From assembly GCA_029959195.1 (NCBI GenBank), contig CP114126.1:558001-622000 (forward strand): DNA of 64,000 nucleotides. Direction: 5' to 3'. Below, piece by piece: positions 1 to 10,937 of this stretch. Under the pieces are notes generated by a model, which saw nothing but the letters and a program-made list of their open reading frames with translations, searched no databases and was not told where the DNA came from. The position numbers and the translations under genes are program-made. The stretch's first letter is position 1. Every line of letters begins with the position of its first letter. This DNA is from Dictyophora rubrovolvata. Taxonomy: Eukaryota; Basidiomycota; Agaricomycetes; Phallales; Phallaceae.

Positions 1-734
1 GAACGCCAGGAGACCGTGTTTTCGTAAGATTAGTTTGATTGTCTGCAGTATGGTCCCTCTTTGTCTCTTTGTCTCCGGCAAGGCAGAACTGCCTGGATCC
101 ATTGTTTGTGTGGCCTGCGTGACCTGAACAACCCAGATTGGGTTAGATAGTATGGTGGTCGCAGTCCCTTTTGAGCATTCTTACAGTCTGTGTAGAAATG
201 ATTAAGGAAGGAAGACATGCCTGCGATGAAGCCTGACAACATGCTTTCAATGGTGGTGAGAGCATTAGTACCTTTCCTGGTCGGTGACCTCAAGATAGCC
301 TCTCGTGTTCGTTCATAGAAATAATAGTACACTCTAACAGGTTGATGAGCATACTCAGCCTTTCGAATTCAAAGCAATATAACCCATTGGTGACAGCTAT
401 TCCAAGCAAAGAAGAAGATAGACCAGCATATAAACCCAGGAGGCCTTCCTTCGTAACGATTTCTAGCACAGCTTGGGTGGTCGACTAAGAAAGCAATGAT
501 TGATCTTAGCTTGTAGAAACAGGTTGAATACAGTGGAATAGCCTGCGAGTCTGACCTTGTTCGGCTTAGTAGCTTCGACTGCTGCACGTGTACTGATAAA
601 TATGAGAGGACTAGTAGTCGCGGTCAGAGATATTCGAATGTTCACTACATAGCTAATAGCATTGCCCACTAAGTAACACCCATAGCCACAATACCCCCAG
701 CGGCCCCAGCAGCAGCATGAATAACGGAAGACAT
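1..734 (-). CDS. ANT1: Peroxisomal adenine nucleotide carrier (PMP47/ANT1 type), 3' end cut by window edge
   Basis: Mitochondrial-carrier-family protein of the peroxisomal branch, which swaps ATP and AMP across the peroxisome membrane to feed fatty-acid activation. Exons read on the minus strand: 670-734, 556-610, 384-484, 221-333 and 1-167, running off the window. The start MSSVIHAAAGAAGG and the first-repeat carrier motif TYPLIFISTRAA are typical, followed by VYYYFYERTR and SNPIWVVQVTQ from the second repeat. Introns are about 50-70 bases. The intron at 168-220 must begin with GC, not GT, to keep the frame between FIAG and TATTILSNPIW. About 167 residues are visible of an expected 320 or so. 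The peroxisomal rather than mitochondrial assignment rests on the YYYFYE and SNPIWV signatures. Confidence 0.9.
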
Positions 735-868
735 AGTATAATAGGCGAGGTGACGAACAAGGTTCAAAGTTTGAATCACATGCATGGAAAAAGTATTTAG
801 TCATAATTGCAATTAGTAATTTGCGGCAGGCTTTTGCTAAGGCTCCAAGCTCATCACCAGCTACTGGA

Positions 869-1460
869 ATGCGCTTTCTCGCTATCTTGTTTATCTTGCC
901 TTGCCATATAGTGGCCCAGGGAACTTCGACCACCGTCCATTCGGCGGCGCAACCAGTGCCCCCGATAACTACGTCTGACTCTATATCTTCCTCTCATTTC
1001 CCGGGAGGTTCTATCTCAACGACCATGTATGTATCTTGTCTCAAATGAACCTATTTTTCTGCACGGTGAATTTCCCTAGCCCCACCCCATCACTTCCGCT
1101 CTCAATCATTCCGTAAGCAGTACAAGTACCTCTGTCGAATCTCCACTTACATCGTCCACGGATTCGGGTGTCTCATCGGTCAGCACGACGACTAGCACAA
1201 CGACAACAGCAAGCACAACGACGGCGGCCAGTACAACCACAGCAGCCAGCACAACCACAGCGGCTAGTACAACTACAGCGGCTAGCACAACGAATAATAC
1301 GACCTCAACAACCGCTACTTCAAGCTCGGTTTCCACAGAAACGCCCAGTTCCACGACGCCGGCCGCCTCTGCAACCAACACAAATAACGGAATTGCCATG
1401 GATCTCACTCAATGGCTCTTGCTATTCCCTTTAGCCCTCGGTTTGGGCTCAGTTCTGTAA
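869..1460 (+). CDS. Ser/Thr-rich secreted protein with GPI-anchor-like tail
   Basis: Two exons, 869-1026 and 1121-1460, give about 165 residues. The N-terminus MRFLAILFILPCHIVAQG is a clear signal peptide. The middle is almost only Ser, Thr and Ala, with four copies of a six-residue STTTAA unit encoded by an 18-base tandem repeat near 1210-1285. The C-terminus is a hydrophobic stretch (LTQWLLLFPLALGLGSVL) after small residues, as in GPI-anchor signals. This is the usual plan of fungal cell-wall or plasma-membrane mannoproteins; I see no catalytic domain. The molecular function is unknown. The splice join gives an in-frame Ile and is the only one that connects the two halves cleanly. Confidence 0.7.
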
Positions 1461-1561
1461 AAGATTCCCCAGACATGCTCTTTCCCTCACTTATCGACCT
1501 TATGTGATTTTTTGACTGTACGAATTTGAGAAAAAGACCCCCAATAAAATAACAATGCAGA

Positions 1562-4500
1562 TTAGTTATCAATTTCCATATCCTCACCATCCTTCATTTC
1601 ATCTTTCTCTAGCGCATCCAATAATGACTTCAATTCATTGATGTCCTTAGCAAATGCGCTAGAGCTGCTGCTTCCGCCCGACTCATCCTTGTTCTTCTTT
1701 GAGACAGGATGTACGTGCGAATACCCACCGTCACTTGTCGTCGCTTTCCCATCATCTTGAGCAAGCCAACGATCCAGCTGTTCTCGGAGGGTCTGTGCCT
1801 TCAGACGAAAATGTGTGCGAATAACAGGTTTGAACGGCTCCGGGGAATTTTTCAGCATACCCAACATCGCTATGCTCACGACCATCCGTCGAACGTTAGC
1901 AGAATCTACCGGAGTTGCACATCATGCTTTTAAAGCGACAACATACGTCTATACTTACAGGCTAATGATTGCGGTGTACCCCCTGAGCCGGCCCATCCAG
2001 GCTCGTTAAGGTAGGGCTCTTCGCATAGTATCATAGATTGAATCGAAATCAGTACCTGTCCATCCGACCTATATATGTATCAACCTTGTCTTCAAAAATC
2101 ACTCAAATTACCTGAAGCAGCGTAGATTTTCCCGGTACCCATCCTGGGCCCGACCAAGTCCCCAATAGTGACAGGCACACTTTGCCATCCTGAAACCTTT
2201 TTAGAAAAACCCGGACGGAAGTCTATAGTGCTTTGCACTGACCGCATACAGGTTGGGATTAAATCTATACTTTCCACCGCCAGTCTGAAACATATGAGCA
2301 AGATTGGATACAGCCGTATTAATGTAGTCATTACCGTCATGTATTTTACGTTGGGAGGAGCTTGGTTATAATTGGATCCCAAAAAAATGTCAAATAAATA
2401 ACTGGTGAAAAGATATTGGTAAATGACTATGCCAAAGGTCGAGAACTACATGACGCACCAGCCGTTCTGATAGCTAGAAGCAAGGGTCAGTGCCCAAGGA
2501 GACCGGGTATAACTTCAGGGACATACGGTGTGCTATCTGGACCTATAATCTTACGGACGGATCATTCACACATTATAGATGTTAGATGTATCGGAGAACT
2601 TACTAGACACTTGATGATATCGACTCTAGTTTCGTCTACCCTCAGAAATACTGAGGAGTCCCAAGACACTGGCAAATTAGTAGTCAATACGGCCAGCTGC
2701 CCATTCTGATAAGCAAACGAAAGAAAATGACAATAGGAAGATATTGAACAAACTTCTTTAGCGATAGCCAGACTTCTTTTGGGAATATCGGCATTTGCAA
2801 GTAGTCTAGCTTCTGAGCTGAAATAAAATTTGTATTCTGGCGACTGGTCGCTGTTTTCTTGACCGTTTAACGCGTTCTGTGTTGGAATGGAAAGATCGCA
2901 ATACTCAAATCGAGCACGTGTGGCCCATTCCACATACAATTTTCGCGTTTCCTCTCGACTTTTTCCGGCTTTGACAAATTCAGACCCACTACTCCTGGAA
3001 GCGGAGGGAATTCTAGGTAGCGATGTATGCAAGCGATCCACAAACGCGTCTCCCTTCGTTTCACGTAGTGATCGATCTATCGCTTTGGCGGTGGCAAGAA
3101 TGCGGTTACTAATATAAAGTACTTGTCAAGAGATTGAAGCTAAAATGAAAAACCGCAGGAGATGTTACCAAAACATTTGCAGTTTCTGATTTTCGAGAGT
3201 CTGAGCTGGCTCAGGAGCTTTCGCCTTTCCTTTCTCATCATTTGTTATTCGCTTCTGCTCCTCAGTCATCTCCGCGGTGACTGCTAGGTTCGCCTTGGTC
3301 CTTTCTAGTCCTTTCAGCGCGGCTTGAGCTTGCAGGACAATGGCTTCTAAAAGTTCGCGAGGGCCCGAACTCCCTTCATAGATAACCGTCCGTTCTCGAG
3401 CTGTTCGGTTGTTCCCCCCTTTCCTTGTTGTTGTGGATTTGACTAAAACTGGAACCATGATGGGCATCGCCATCATACTTGCTAGAGCTTCATGATTCGA
3501 GATAGTCTGTCGCAGGACGATCACAACAACAACGATCAAGATTGAAAGAAGGCACAAACCTCCAGCCAGTCAAATAGCTCAAAATAAAGAACCGACCGAT
3601 CAGACATATCAGTCAGGGAGTCATTTCTTAACAGTGAGCTGCTGACGAAATTGAATCTACGCCGTAGATGAGCCAAAGTGGTTGGATGAACAAGATAATC
3701 ACTGGTTCGACCGCCTCCCGCACGTTGAATAGACGGTAAATAAACGCGGATGTTGAATAACAAAGTAGCCATATTTTCATCTTTAGCACGTTGTGCAGCT
3801 AATGCCTCCATCTGACCAGATGTCTGGAGCCCGTCTTAGCAACCTCCTAACATCGACATATGTATAGGAACGGTTTGACTTACATCTTCCTTAGAGGCAC
3901 CAGCATATCCAGTGCCTCCTTTCGGCTTTTTACCACGGATAATACTAGATCCGTAATGAGTATCTTCATCTTCGTCCATATCATCAACTACGGATTCACG
4001 AGCCTTACGTTTCTTTGTCGTTTTAGAAGGCTGTGCATTTATTCGAGAACCCTCTTGAGTTTGCTCGATGAACATCTGTTCCAGCATAGATAATCCGACG
4101 CCGAGAATTATACCTTGGATATCTGAGCAATGAAATAAAATATCCTTCGGAGTAGCCCCTTCCGGACGTGTAGCTTTCTCCGTAGATATTCTTTCCCCGC
4201 AGGCGTAGCAAAACTCAGTTGAACAACTCAGACATCGTTTAGGTAGTATTCTCTGTAAGTTAGAGATATAATCTTCAAAATTTGGCTTGCAATTCGTGAG
4301 GTCGTTGACAAATTTTTTGAAGAAGAAAAAACACACGTACATAAAGAGCAAAAAAGTCGCTTTTCTTGCGTTCGCAAGGATGCTTGCAGTCCGGGCACAA
4401 GCAAGATCCGTTTGAGACCTGGTCGTAGAGACTGAATAAGAAGCTCTGTTCTCCTCCCTCTGGACACCCTTTCATCCATTGTCCTTGAGTCATTATTTTC

Positions 4501-5078
4501 GCGGTAATGTCTGTTTCTGGGATAATATATGATTCGGGCTCCTCTTCCACCTCAATAACTTCTTCTCGGCGATCTTTTGAGAAAAAGACTCCTTGGGAAT
4601 TGCAACTCAAAAGTTAGACGGACACACATTGAGGTCAAACGTTACGGGAATTTACCTGCATAAGGGTCTACGCTAGGAGCATTTTGAGTAGGATGCCTTG
4701 TTAGATCATAGTCGGAATCATAATCCACATAGTCATCTGCTGACCAAAAAAGGTGAATATAAATAATAGTTCTGAGAGGCACGTAAAGATTTTGTCTACC
4801 TTCGTCTTCTTCTAGGTCAACATCTTGGTCGTGCTCATCGGGAGTCTAAAGGCAATTATTTGACTTCAAAGCTTTACGAATTAAGTATCAAAGGCACATA
4901 CAATCATTCTACTCGTCCCTTTGGTCGCTCGAGAAATATCCTCTTGTGGTACGGATTCGTCTTCGACAATATGGTCAAAGTGTCCTTCAAAGATTTTCTC
5001 AGCAGCCTCCATTACGTCTTTATATTGCCGCAAGGCTGCTCGCGCCTGTGCAACTGTGGCACCCTGGGTTGTGCTCAT
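1562..5078 (-). CDS. Large BIRC6-class ubiquitin-conjugating enzyme (E2) with UBA-like and IBR-like cysteine regions
   Basis: Multi-exon gene whose product is roughly 950-1000 residues. Near the C-terminus lies a complete UBC fold: [64 protein letters not shown], then [17 protein letters not shown] with the catalytic Cys, [15 protein letters not shown] and [12 protein letters not shown]. This series is the BIRC6/Apollon type of E2, which charges and transfers ubiquitin. The N-terminus from ATG 5078 begins [19 protein letters not shown] and resembles a UBA helix bundle. Between them, about 4030-4500, sit many paired cysteines ([31 protein letters not shown]), like an in-between-RING zinc module. 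No BIR domain was seen. The next gene (FTS1) also has a UBC fold. Exons 1562-1865 or so, then a chain of 50-base introns; the central splice sites (3040-3850) are approximate. Confidence 0.82.
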
Positions 5079-5358
5079 TAACACACTTCGATTTCAGAAA
5101 ATATTGAAGCTAGATACCATTTCAACTAGTTGTCGAACCTCCCTTTCCATGGCGGTGAAACGGATAAAAGCGTTTAAGTGGCTTTCTAAAGGGGATCAGA
5201 GTCAGAAAACTCCGACTGTCTGACATACTCCCATTGCCCTTTTGTCGTCACACAGCCGGTAACTGCTCATGCGATAATTTATTTTATACATATATGGAAT
5301 CTCGCTAGTAACGCTATGAGATGTCCCAGAATGAAACTAAATCTAAAAGTATTTTATT

Positions 5359-6361
5359 TCAAACCGACTCTGATGTATCCCACCGCTGCAGTCCTAACCT
5401 CTCGCGAAGTTTGTCCAGTACTTCAGACTTCACTTCAGAAAATGGTATACAATCTTGTTTACGCATGCTCAAAGTAGGGTAATCCCGTTCGTATAAAGCG
5501 GCCTTGGAATTTGATAAAGCTGTGGTTTGCTTCGCCAACTCCACGAAGGATGATGTAGCGTCGCGATATCTAAATAGATATTACGGACAAAGGGGCTTAC
5601 TGATTTGCCGATGACTTACAATCTGTAAAAATGGGGGCAATGGATTGACAGGTATTTCTTTTATGAACGAAGGCAAACAAGACAAACCTGAAAGCGTCGA
5701 CATTAAGGCAGTCTTTCTCTATAAGTTTGTCCATCGCGTTACGTTTGAATGCGGCTTTTATCCAATGAAGAACATCATAAATATGGTGATCTTTGGAACT
5801 GCGGACAAGAATAAATACCCCGGCAGAACGAATGAGGTGAAATTACACACTGCCACGAAGGGAACTGGAAAGTCACATTGAAGGAACCATCCTTTTGGGA
5901 AATCAGAGGGTGAAACACGTCAGTCAAAAAATAAACGGATGGAGGTTGCTCTGGATAATTCTGGGGAAAGACTATCTGGAACTTTAGGGTCGCATCGGCG
6001 TAATAACCTAAGAAATTTATGAACGTGACAAGATCATGAGATAATACTGAAAAGTAAGATTAAGTCACCTTGATGAACGAATAACACGCCTTCCCAGTGG
6101 AATATCGACTCTGTTGAAGGGATGACATACAACCCGAGTGGGCAATGGTGAATACTGGAACCAAGATTTGCACTAAACCCGCCTATTGGTTATATGGAAG
6201 TGGTTCAAAATGGTATGTCCGCAGACTGACTATTCCATGGCAATGGTTGTCTTCACCTCTAGGAGGCTTCTCGCTTTCATATGAGTGCTACTCATCGTAG
6301 TTTTACACTTTGCGGACGGGGCGTTCAAATGAGTTGATGGGAGGAACTCAGTAACGGACAT
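5359..6361 (-). CDS. FTS1: FTS1/AKTIP homologue (catalytically dead UBC-fold protein of the FTS-Hook-FHIP complex)
   Basis: Exons 6231-6361, 6069-6172, 5851-6007, 5688-5798 and 5359-5569 give 237 residues. The UBC-like core reads GLYVIPSTESIFHWEGVLFVHQG, YYADATLKFQIVFPQNYPEQ, PPSVYFLTDVFHPLI, then HIYDVLHWIKAAFKRN and LNVDAF, with ALYERDYPTL near the end. This matches AKTIP/FTS in order and spacing. There is no Cys at the E2 active-site position, so it is not a conjugating enzyme. Family members form the FHF complex that links early endosomes to dynein. The start codon 6361 lies only 61 bases from the VPS24 start on the other strand. The first 40 residues are poorly conserved and the start is less sure than the core. 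Confidence 0.82.
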
Positions 6362-6422
6362 CGCCGAATGGCCGGTCTGCCAAGTTCGTGTCTCCTCTTG
6401 GCCCCCTCTCCTGCTCACTGTA
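6362..6422. promoter_or_regulatory. Very short divergent promoter between FTS1 and VPS24
   Basis: Only 61 bases separate the two start codons, so the transcription start regions and 5' UTRs must overlap this spacer or the neighbouring coding sequence. No TATA box is evident; the spacer is pyrimidine-rich on the plus strand. Both genes act on endosomes. Confidence 0.6.
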
Positions 6423-7279
6423 ATGCAATCCGTCTATCGTTTAATATACGGTGTTAGCCCTGAAGAAAAAGTTAGAAATTGGCAACGACATCTCAGACGA
6501 GAACAACGGATTTTGGATAGAGAAATAAGACAGGTGTGGCGGCCGAATCCCCATAAGCTTTAGTTCTTTAACACGCCTCGAAATTAGCTCGATGCTGCGA
6601 CGAACAAAGCTCGAGGTCAACTAAAACAATTAGCATCGAAGGGCGATACCAAAAATGCTCGAACATTGGCCAAAGAAGTAGTTCGCACCAATAAACAAAA
6701 AGATCGGCTACATGTAAGTAAGGCTCGACTTGGCTCGATAGATGTGCAATTAGGACACCAATTAGGTGATTCAGATAGTCAAATATATTGCTTATCGGTG
6801 GGTTCTAATATATCATTAGCTATGATCAAGGTTACCGGGTCGTTGCACAAATCAACTGAAATAATGAAGCTCTCGAACTCGCTTGTGAAACTTCCCCAGA
6901 TAAGTCAAGTTATGCGTGAAATGAGCATGGAGATGACTAAGGTATACTATGGCAACTTTTTCCCTAGAAAACTTGATAATAACGACGATGACAGGCTGGA
7001 ATAATCGAAGAAATGATTGACGACACTATTCAAATTGAAGAGGACGAAGAGCTCGAGGAAGAAGCTGATGCAGAAGTAGAAAAGGTTCTGTATGAAGTTA
7101 CAGATGGCAAATTGGGACAACTAAGCACTGGAGCTGAACTTCCGGTATGCCCACTTTTTTCTAAGCCGTTCCTATACTGACTAAATACTCAGTCTCTCAC
7201 AAACGAAGCTGATGAAGAAGAAGAGAGGAAACAAATGGAAGAATACCGAGAGCAACTCAATGGGTTACTTAGCGGATAG
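6423..7279 (+). CDS. VPS24: ESCRT-III subunit Vps24/CHMP3
   Basis: Exons 6423-6533, 6588-6765, 6820-6941, 6995-7144 and 7193-7279 give 215 residues. The protein is collinear with Vps24: MQSVYRLIYGVSPEEKV at the start, EVVRTNKQKDRL, KSTEIMKLSNSLVKLPQIS, MREMSMEMTKAGIIEEMI, then an acidic region and a C-terminal MEEYREQLNGLL that fits a MIM helix recognised by Vps4. It polymerises on endosomes late in multivesicular-body formation. Introns are 51-54 bases with standard GT-AG ends. It shares a 61-base divergent promoter with the FTS1 homologue. Confidence 0.96.
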
Positions 7280-7533
7280 ACACGGTCTAGCTGTTAATTG
7301 GCTACAAGTTCGCTCTAACACACTCGCATCTATATACTGTACTACTATTTCATGGGACTTCATAACAATATACATATTATCTTATTTATCTCATTTATTG
7401 TTACGGGCTTGTAGATCTCGGTTTACATAAGATCAACGATTGCCCGACACCCGTCGCAAATGATATCTCGGAACAGCAAATATCAGGGACTGCCGGCGCC
7501 AACGGCTTTGACACCTTTTTTTATCTCTACGAA

Positions 7534-9268
7534 ATGTTAACCACACGCACTTGTAGACTTTCGACTACAGCTCGACGTTCGCTTCAAGCTCAAGTAAGTA
7601 ACGTAACAGCAACATCGCATGATTCAAATACCACTCATTTTTTTACAAAGCCTTACTCTCGGAGGTGGTATGCTGCGCCAGCTCCAACAGCCGCTTTTGC
7701 GGGGCAAAAAAATCCAAGCGTGAGCATAATTTTCAATGCATGAGCATTGTGCTGACGATGTTATAGGGAAAGTATGCTGTGACGCTGATACCCGGAGATG
7801 GTAAGATATACATGCTGCTTTATTATTTCGGGTCCTTCACTTCACTGGACAGGAATTGGGCCTGAAATTAGTGATGCAGTCAAAATCATATATACTGCTG
7901 CTCAAGTACCCATTCAATGGGAGGAAGTTAGTGTTACCCCAGTCTTGAAAGGAGGGAAGACAGTTATTCCTGATACTGCAATAGCCTCTGTAAAGAAGAA
8001 CACCGTTGCCTTGAAAGGTATATAAGCTCTTGCAAGTAAGAAAGGAGATAAACTCTAATTTTTTGAATTATTTCTTAGGACCCCTGGCGACTCCAAGTAT
8101 GTCAGTCGATCATTTACACGACTTAGATTATTTAACAAGAGTTAGTTGGCAAAGGGCATGTTTCGCTCAACCTAACCCTACGGCGAACATTCAACCTATT
8201 CGCCAACGTCCGTCCATGCATCTCTATAAAAGGATATAAAACAGCCTACGACGACGTTAACACGGTCATTATCCGTGAAAATACGGAGGGTGAATACTCT
8301 GGAATAGAACACGAGGTTTGGCTTCCACTGATTCAAACGTGTACACTCTAGCTCATAGCTATATATCTAGATTGTGGACGGTGTCGTTCAATCTATCAAG
8401 TTGATTACTTGGGAAGCGTCTGAACGCGTTGCCCGGTATGCATTCCACTACGCGCATGCAAATGGGAGAAGTCGCGTGACCGCAGTTCACAAGGCTAACA
8501 TCATGTACGCGGCTTTTGGATCGATTTATGTTCCGTGTTTCTGACGCAGTCTTTTCCAGGAAAATGTCTGACGGCATGTTTTTAGCTGCCTGCAGAGAGG
8601 TATCCAGAGAGTTTCCAAACATTGCATATGACGAGGATTTGCTTGACCGTGTCTGCCTACAAGTGTGTCAAAACCCCAGACCATACGGGGATAGGGTGAT
8701 GGTGATGCCCAACTTGTATGGTGATATCTTGTCGGATATGTGTGCTGGTCTTATTGGAGGCTTAGGCCTGACACCATCTGGAAATATTGGGCGTGTATGT
8801 AAGAGTTTCTTTTACTATATCCACGTTATTGATAGATAAGGATTAGGATGCTTCAATCTTCGAAGCTGTGCATGGATCTGCTCCCGACATCGCCGGTTAG
8901 TCCTCCATTTCACTCATCTCACTCACAGAACATGCTAAATCAAAATGAAACCAGGAAAGGGATTGGCTAATCCTACGGCTTTACTTCTATCGTCATTGAT
9001 GATGTTGAGGTAAGTGAGCTGGTATGACGGAAACACGTGTATGAACTATCTTTCCACTAGGCATATGAACCTGAACGAGTATGCGAATAAAATAGAAAGT
9101 GCCGCGCTCTCAGTAAGGCATTGTGAGATTTTTGTGAGCTTCGTTTGCTGATTCGTTAATTAGACTATTGCGGAAGGAAAGACAATCACGGGAGATTTAG
9201 GCGGTCAGGCCACGACCAAGGAGTTCACAGATGCCATCGTTAGACGCCTGCATGCTTTGGGACCCTAA
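7534..9268 (+). CDS. IDH2: NAD-dependent isocitrate dehydrogenase catalytic subunit, mitochondrial
   Basis: Twelve exons (7534-7593, 7651-7719, 7767-7800, 7853-8017, 8079-8096, 8146-8315, 8371-8504, 8560-8794, 8847-8895, 8955-9009, 9061-9112, 9164-9268) give 381 residues. The first 30 residues are Arg/Ser/Thr-rich without acids, as in a mitochondrial presequence. Core motifs: [83 protein letters not shown] and [13 protein letters not shown]. The set, especially ANVRP and GEYSGIEHE, fits the catalytic (yeast Idh2) subunit, which oxidises isocitrate in the TCA cycle as a hetero-octamer with Idh1. Exon 5 is only 18 bases. Confidence 0.95.
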
Positions 9269-9506
9269 ACATTAATCATCACCCAATGCAATAACACGTA
9301 AAGATTGGAATATATCCAGTTTCAGTGTGTAAGGCACTGAAAATTTATTAGATTTAGCGACATGCCTAGTATACATACGTAGTGGCTCTGATTCAAGCTT
9401 TATTTTATGTAATGACACAAGGACTACATAATCTCTTCAGCCGAAATGAGAAAAGCCGCCAGTGGAGTTAAAAGCCAGGATTTTGTCCTGAACGAGCCAC
9501 TCAAAG

Positions 9507-10354
9507 ATGGTTCAAAAGGCCTTGCTTGTCGTGGATATGCAGAACGACTTCTTGCCTCCAAAGGGGTCATTGGCTGTATCGGGAGGTGATACAATTTTGG
9601 CAAACATCCATAATCTGCTGGCACACTCGGATGAATATTGTATTATTGTGGCAACACTTGTGAGTACATTGAAGGGCCTTCGGCAAAGAGCTCAAGTCTA
9701 ATTCCTGTTACAATCAAGGACTGTAAGCTATCAAAAATATTTATAGTGAGTTTTTCTATAGCTAAAACTCTAGGGCATCCCGCGGGACATGTGTCGTTCG
9801 CTTCAACACATAGCAGCAAGCCGTTTACCACGATTCACGTACCGCACCCAGATAATAGAGGCGAGAAATTGTTGCAAATTTTATGGCCGGACCACTGTGT
9901 GCAGGGAACTCATGGAAGCGAGCTCGAAGCCGGGCTCAAGGCCAGACTGGATGCCTTGGGCCAAGAAAAAGTATTCTACATTAAGAAGGTAAGAGACATC
10001 CAATGTGCTTTCGAAAAAGCTGCTGTCTGGCTAGCAAAACTTAAAAAAATGTCTTTTAAAATAAAGGGGAGCCGACAGGATGTAGATTCCTACTCGGCGT
10101 TCGCAGATAATGCCTATACGAGGTTTACGGCGTTGTCACGGCTACTCCATCAGCACAGCGTAACGGATATTGACATCGTGGGATTGGCATTGGATCATTG
10201 CGTTCGCAGCACCATTATCGACGCTCGAAAATTCGGGTTCAACGTGAGATTGTTGAAAGCGGGAACAAGGGCAGTTGACAAGGCGCGAGGGCAGGAGGTC
10301 CTGGATGAATTGCACCGAGTTTGGGAAGTTCAAATCGTGGAGGAGGCCGCATGA
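9507..10354 (+). CDS. PNC1: Nicotinamidase (Pnc1 family)
   Basis: Exons 9507-9663, 9774-9988 and 10067-10354 give 219 residues, close to yeast Pnc1. It hydrolyses nicotinamide to nicotinic acid in NAD salvage and relieves sirtuin inhibition. Catalytic signposts: VVDMQNDF with the Asp, HPAGHVSFASTH and LWPDHCVQGTHGSEL (metal-site region), VFYIKK with the Lys, SAFADN and LALDHCVRST with the nucleophilic Cys. The first intron uses an internal donor (A then gtacat) because the nearer gtgagt breaks frame. The last intron, 9989-10066, is 78 bases with no stop and a weak acceptor, so an isoform keeping it is possible. Confidence 0.92.
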
Positions 10355-10937
10355 GGCCTGCTTGATTACATAATATGATGTTCATGCCAATCGGTATGAT
10401 ACGTTCCTCTGAGTCTGGTATCCATGTATTATATCATTGTATTGCTATGCAGCTAGTTAGTTTCATAACATTTATAAAAATATTGTATGCATAGAAATTG
10501 AACTGCAAAATGAAAAAGTAACGCAATTATATATCAGCGGAAGTATTTTCACTTGAGCGCTGTTCCAATTTGCAACAGGCCCCAGAAACCTTTCTTCCTG
10601 TTTTTTCACTGTCTTCCAATCTACTGCCATCCTCATCCAGTCAACTATCCCGCTCACCAGTATTGTGTTCACTCGCCGACCCAGGCAACGCTGTCACTTT
10701 ATTACCATAGCCTAAACCAGGCAGTCCTCCCATTCCGAATTCGTGCGTTTTGTCTTCCAAGGCGCTGAAGTTTGATTGACCTTTGTCATAGCTCTCCCTT
10801 TCCAGGCTTTCGTAAAGCTTCATTACGCGTAATTAAATTCAACGAGAATAAAATCACCAAATCCGAAAAAAAAATAAAAAAAAAGCTCTCCAGAAACTGT
10901 CTTAAAAACTACTTGTAATTTTTGTATCACGACCGAC
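10355..10937. other. Gene-free spacer between PNC1 and SSD1, with an MCB-type palindrome
   Basis: No convincing coding sequence was seen. It holds the PNC1 3' region and the SSD1 promoter and leader, which ends in an A-rich run near 10862-10885. A perfect 12-base palindrome, attacgcgtaat, lies at 10822-10833, about 105 bases upstream of the SSD1 start, and contains an ACGCGT (MCB) core. Confidence 0.6.

Noticed and set aside
5583-5687. A 3-base microexon (ATT) between FTS1 exons 4 and 5, flanked by good splice signals
   Set aside because: It is frame-neutral and skipping it gives an equally good protein with one intron, so the simpler model was kept.
9989-10066. Reading straight through the last PNC1 intron, which has no stop
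   Set aside because: The inserted 26 residues would interrupt a conserved stretch of the nicotinamidase fold, though a retained isoform is possible.
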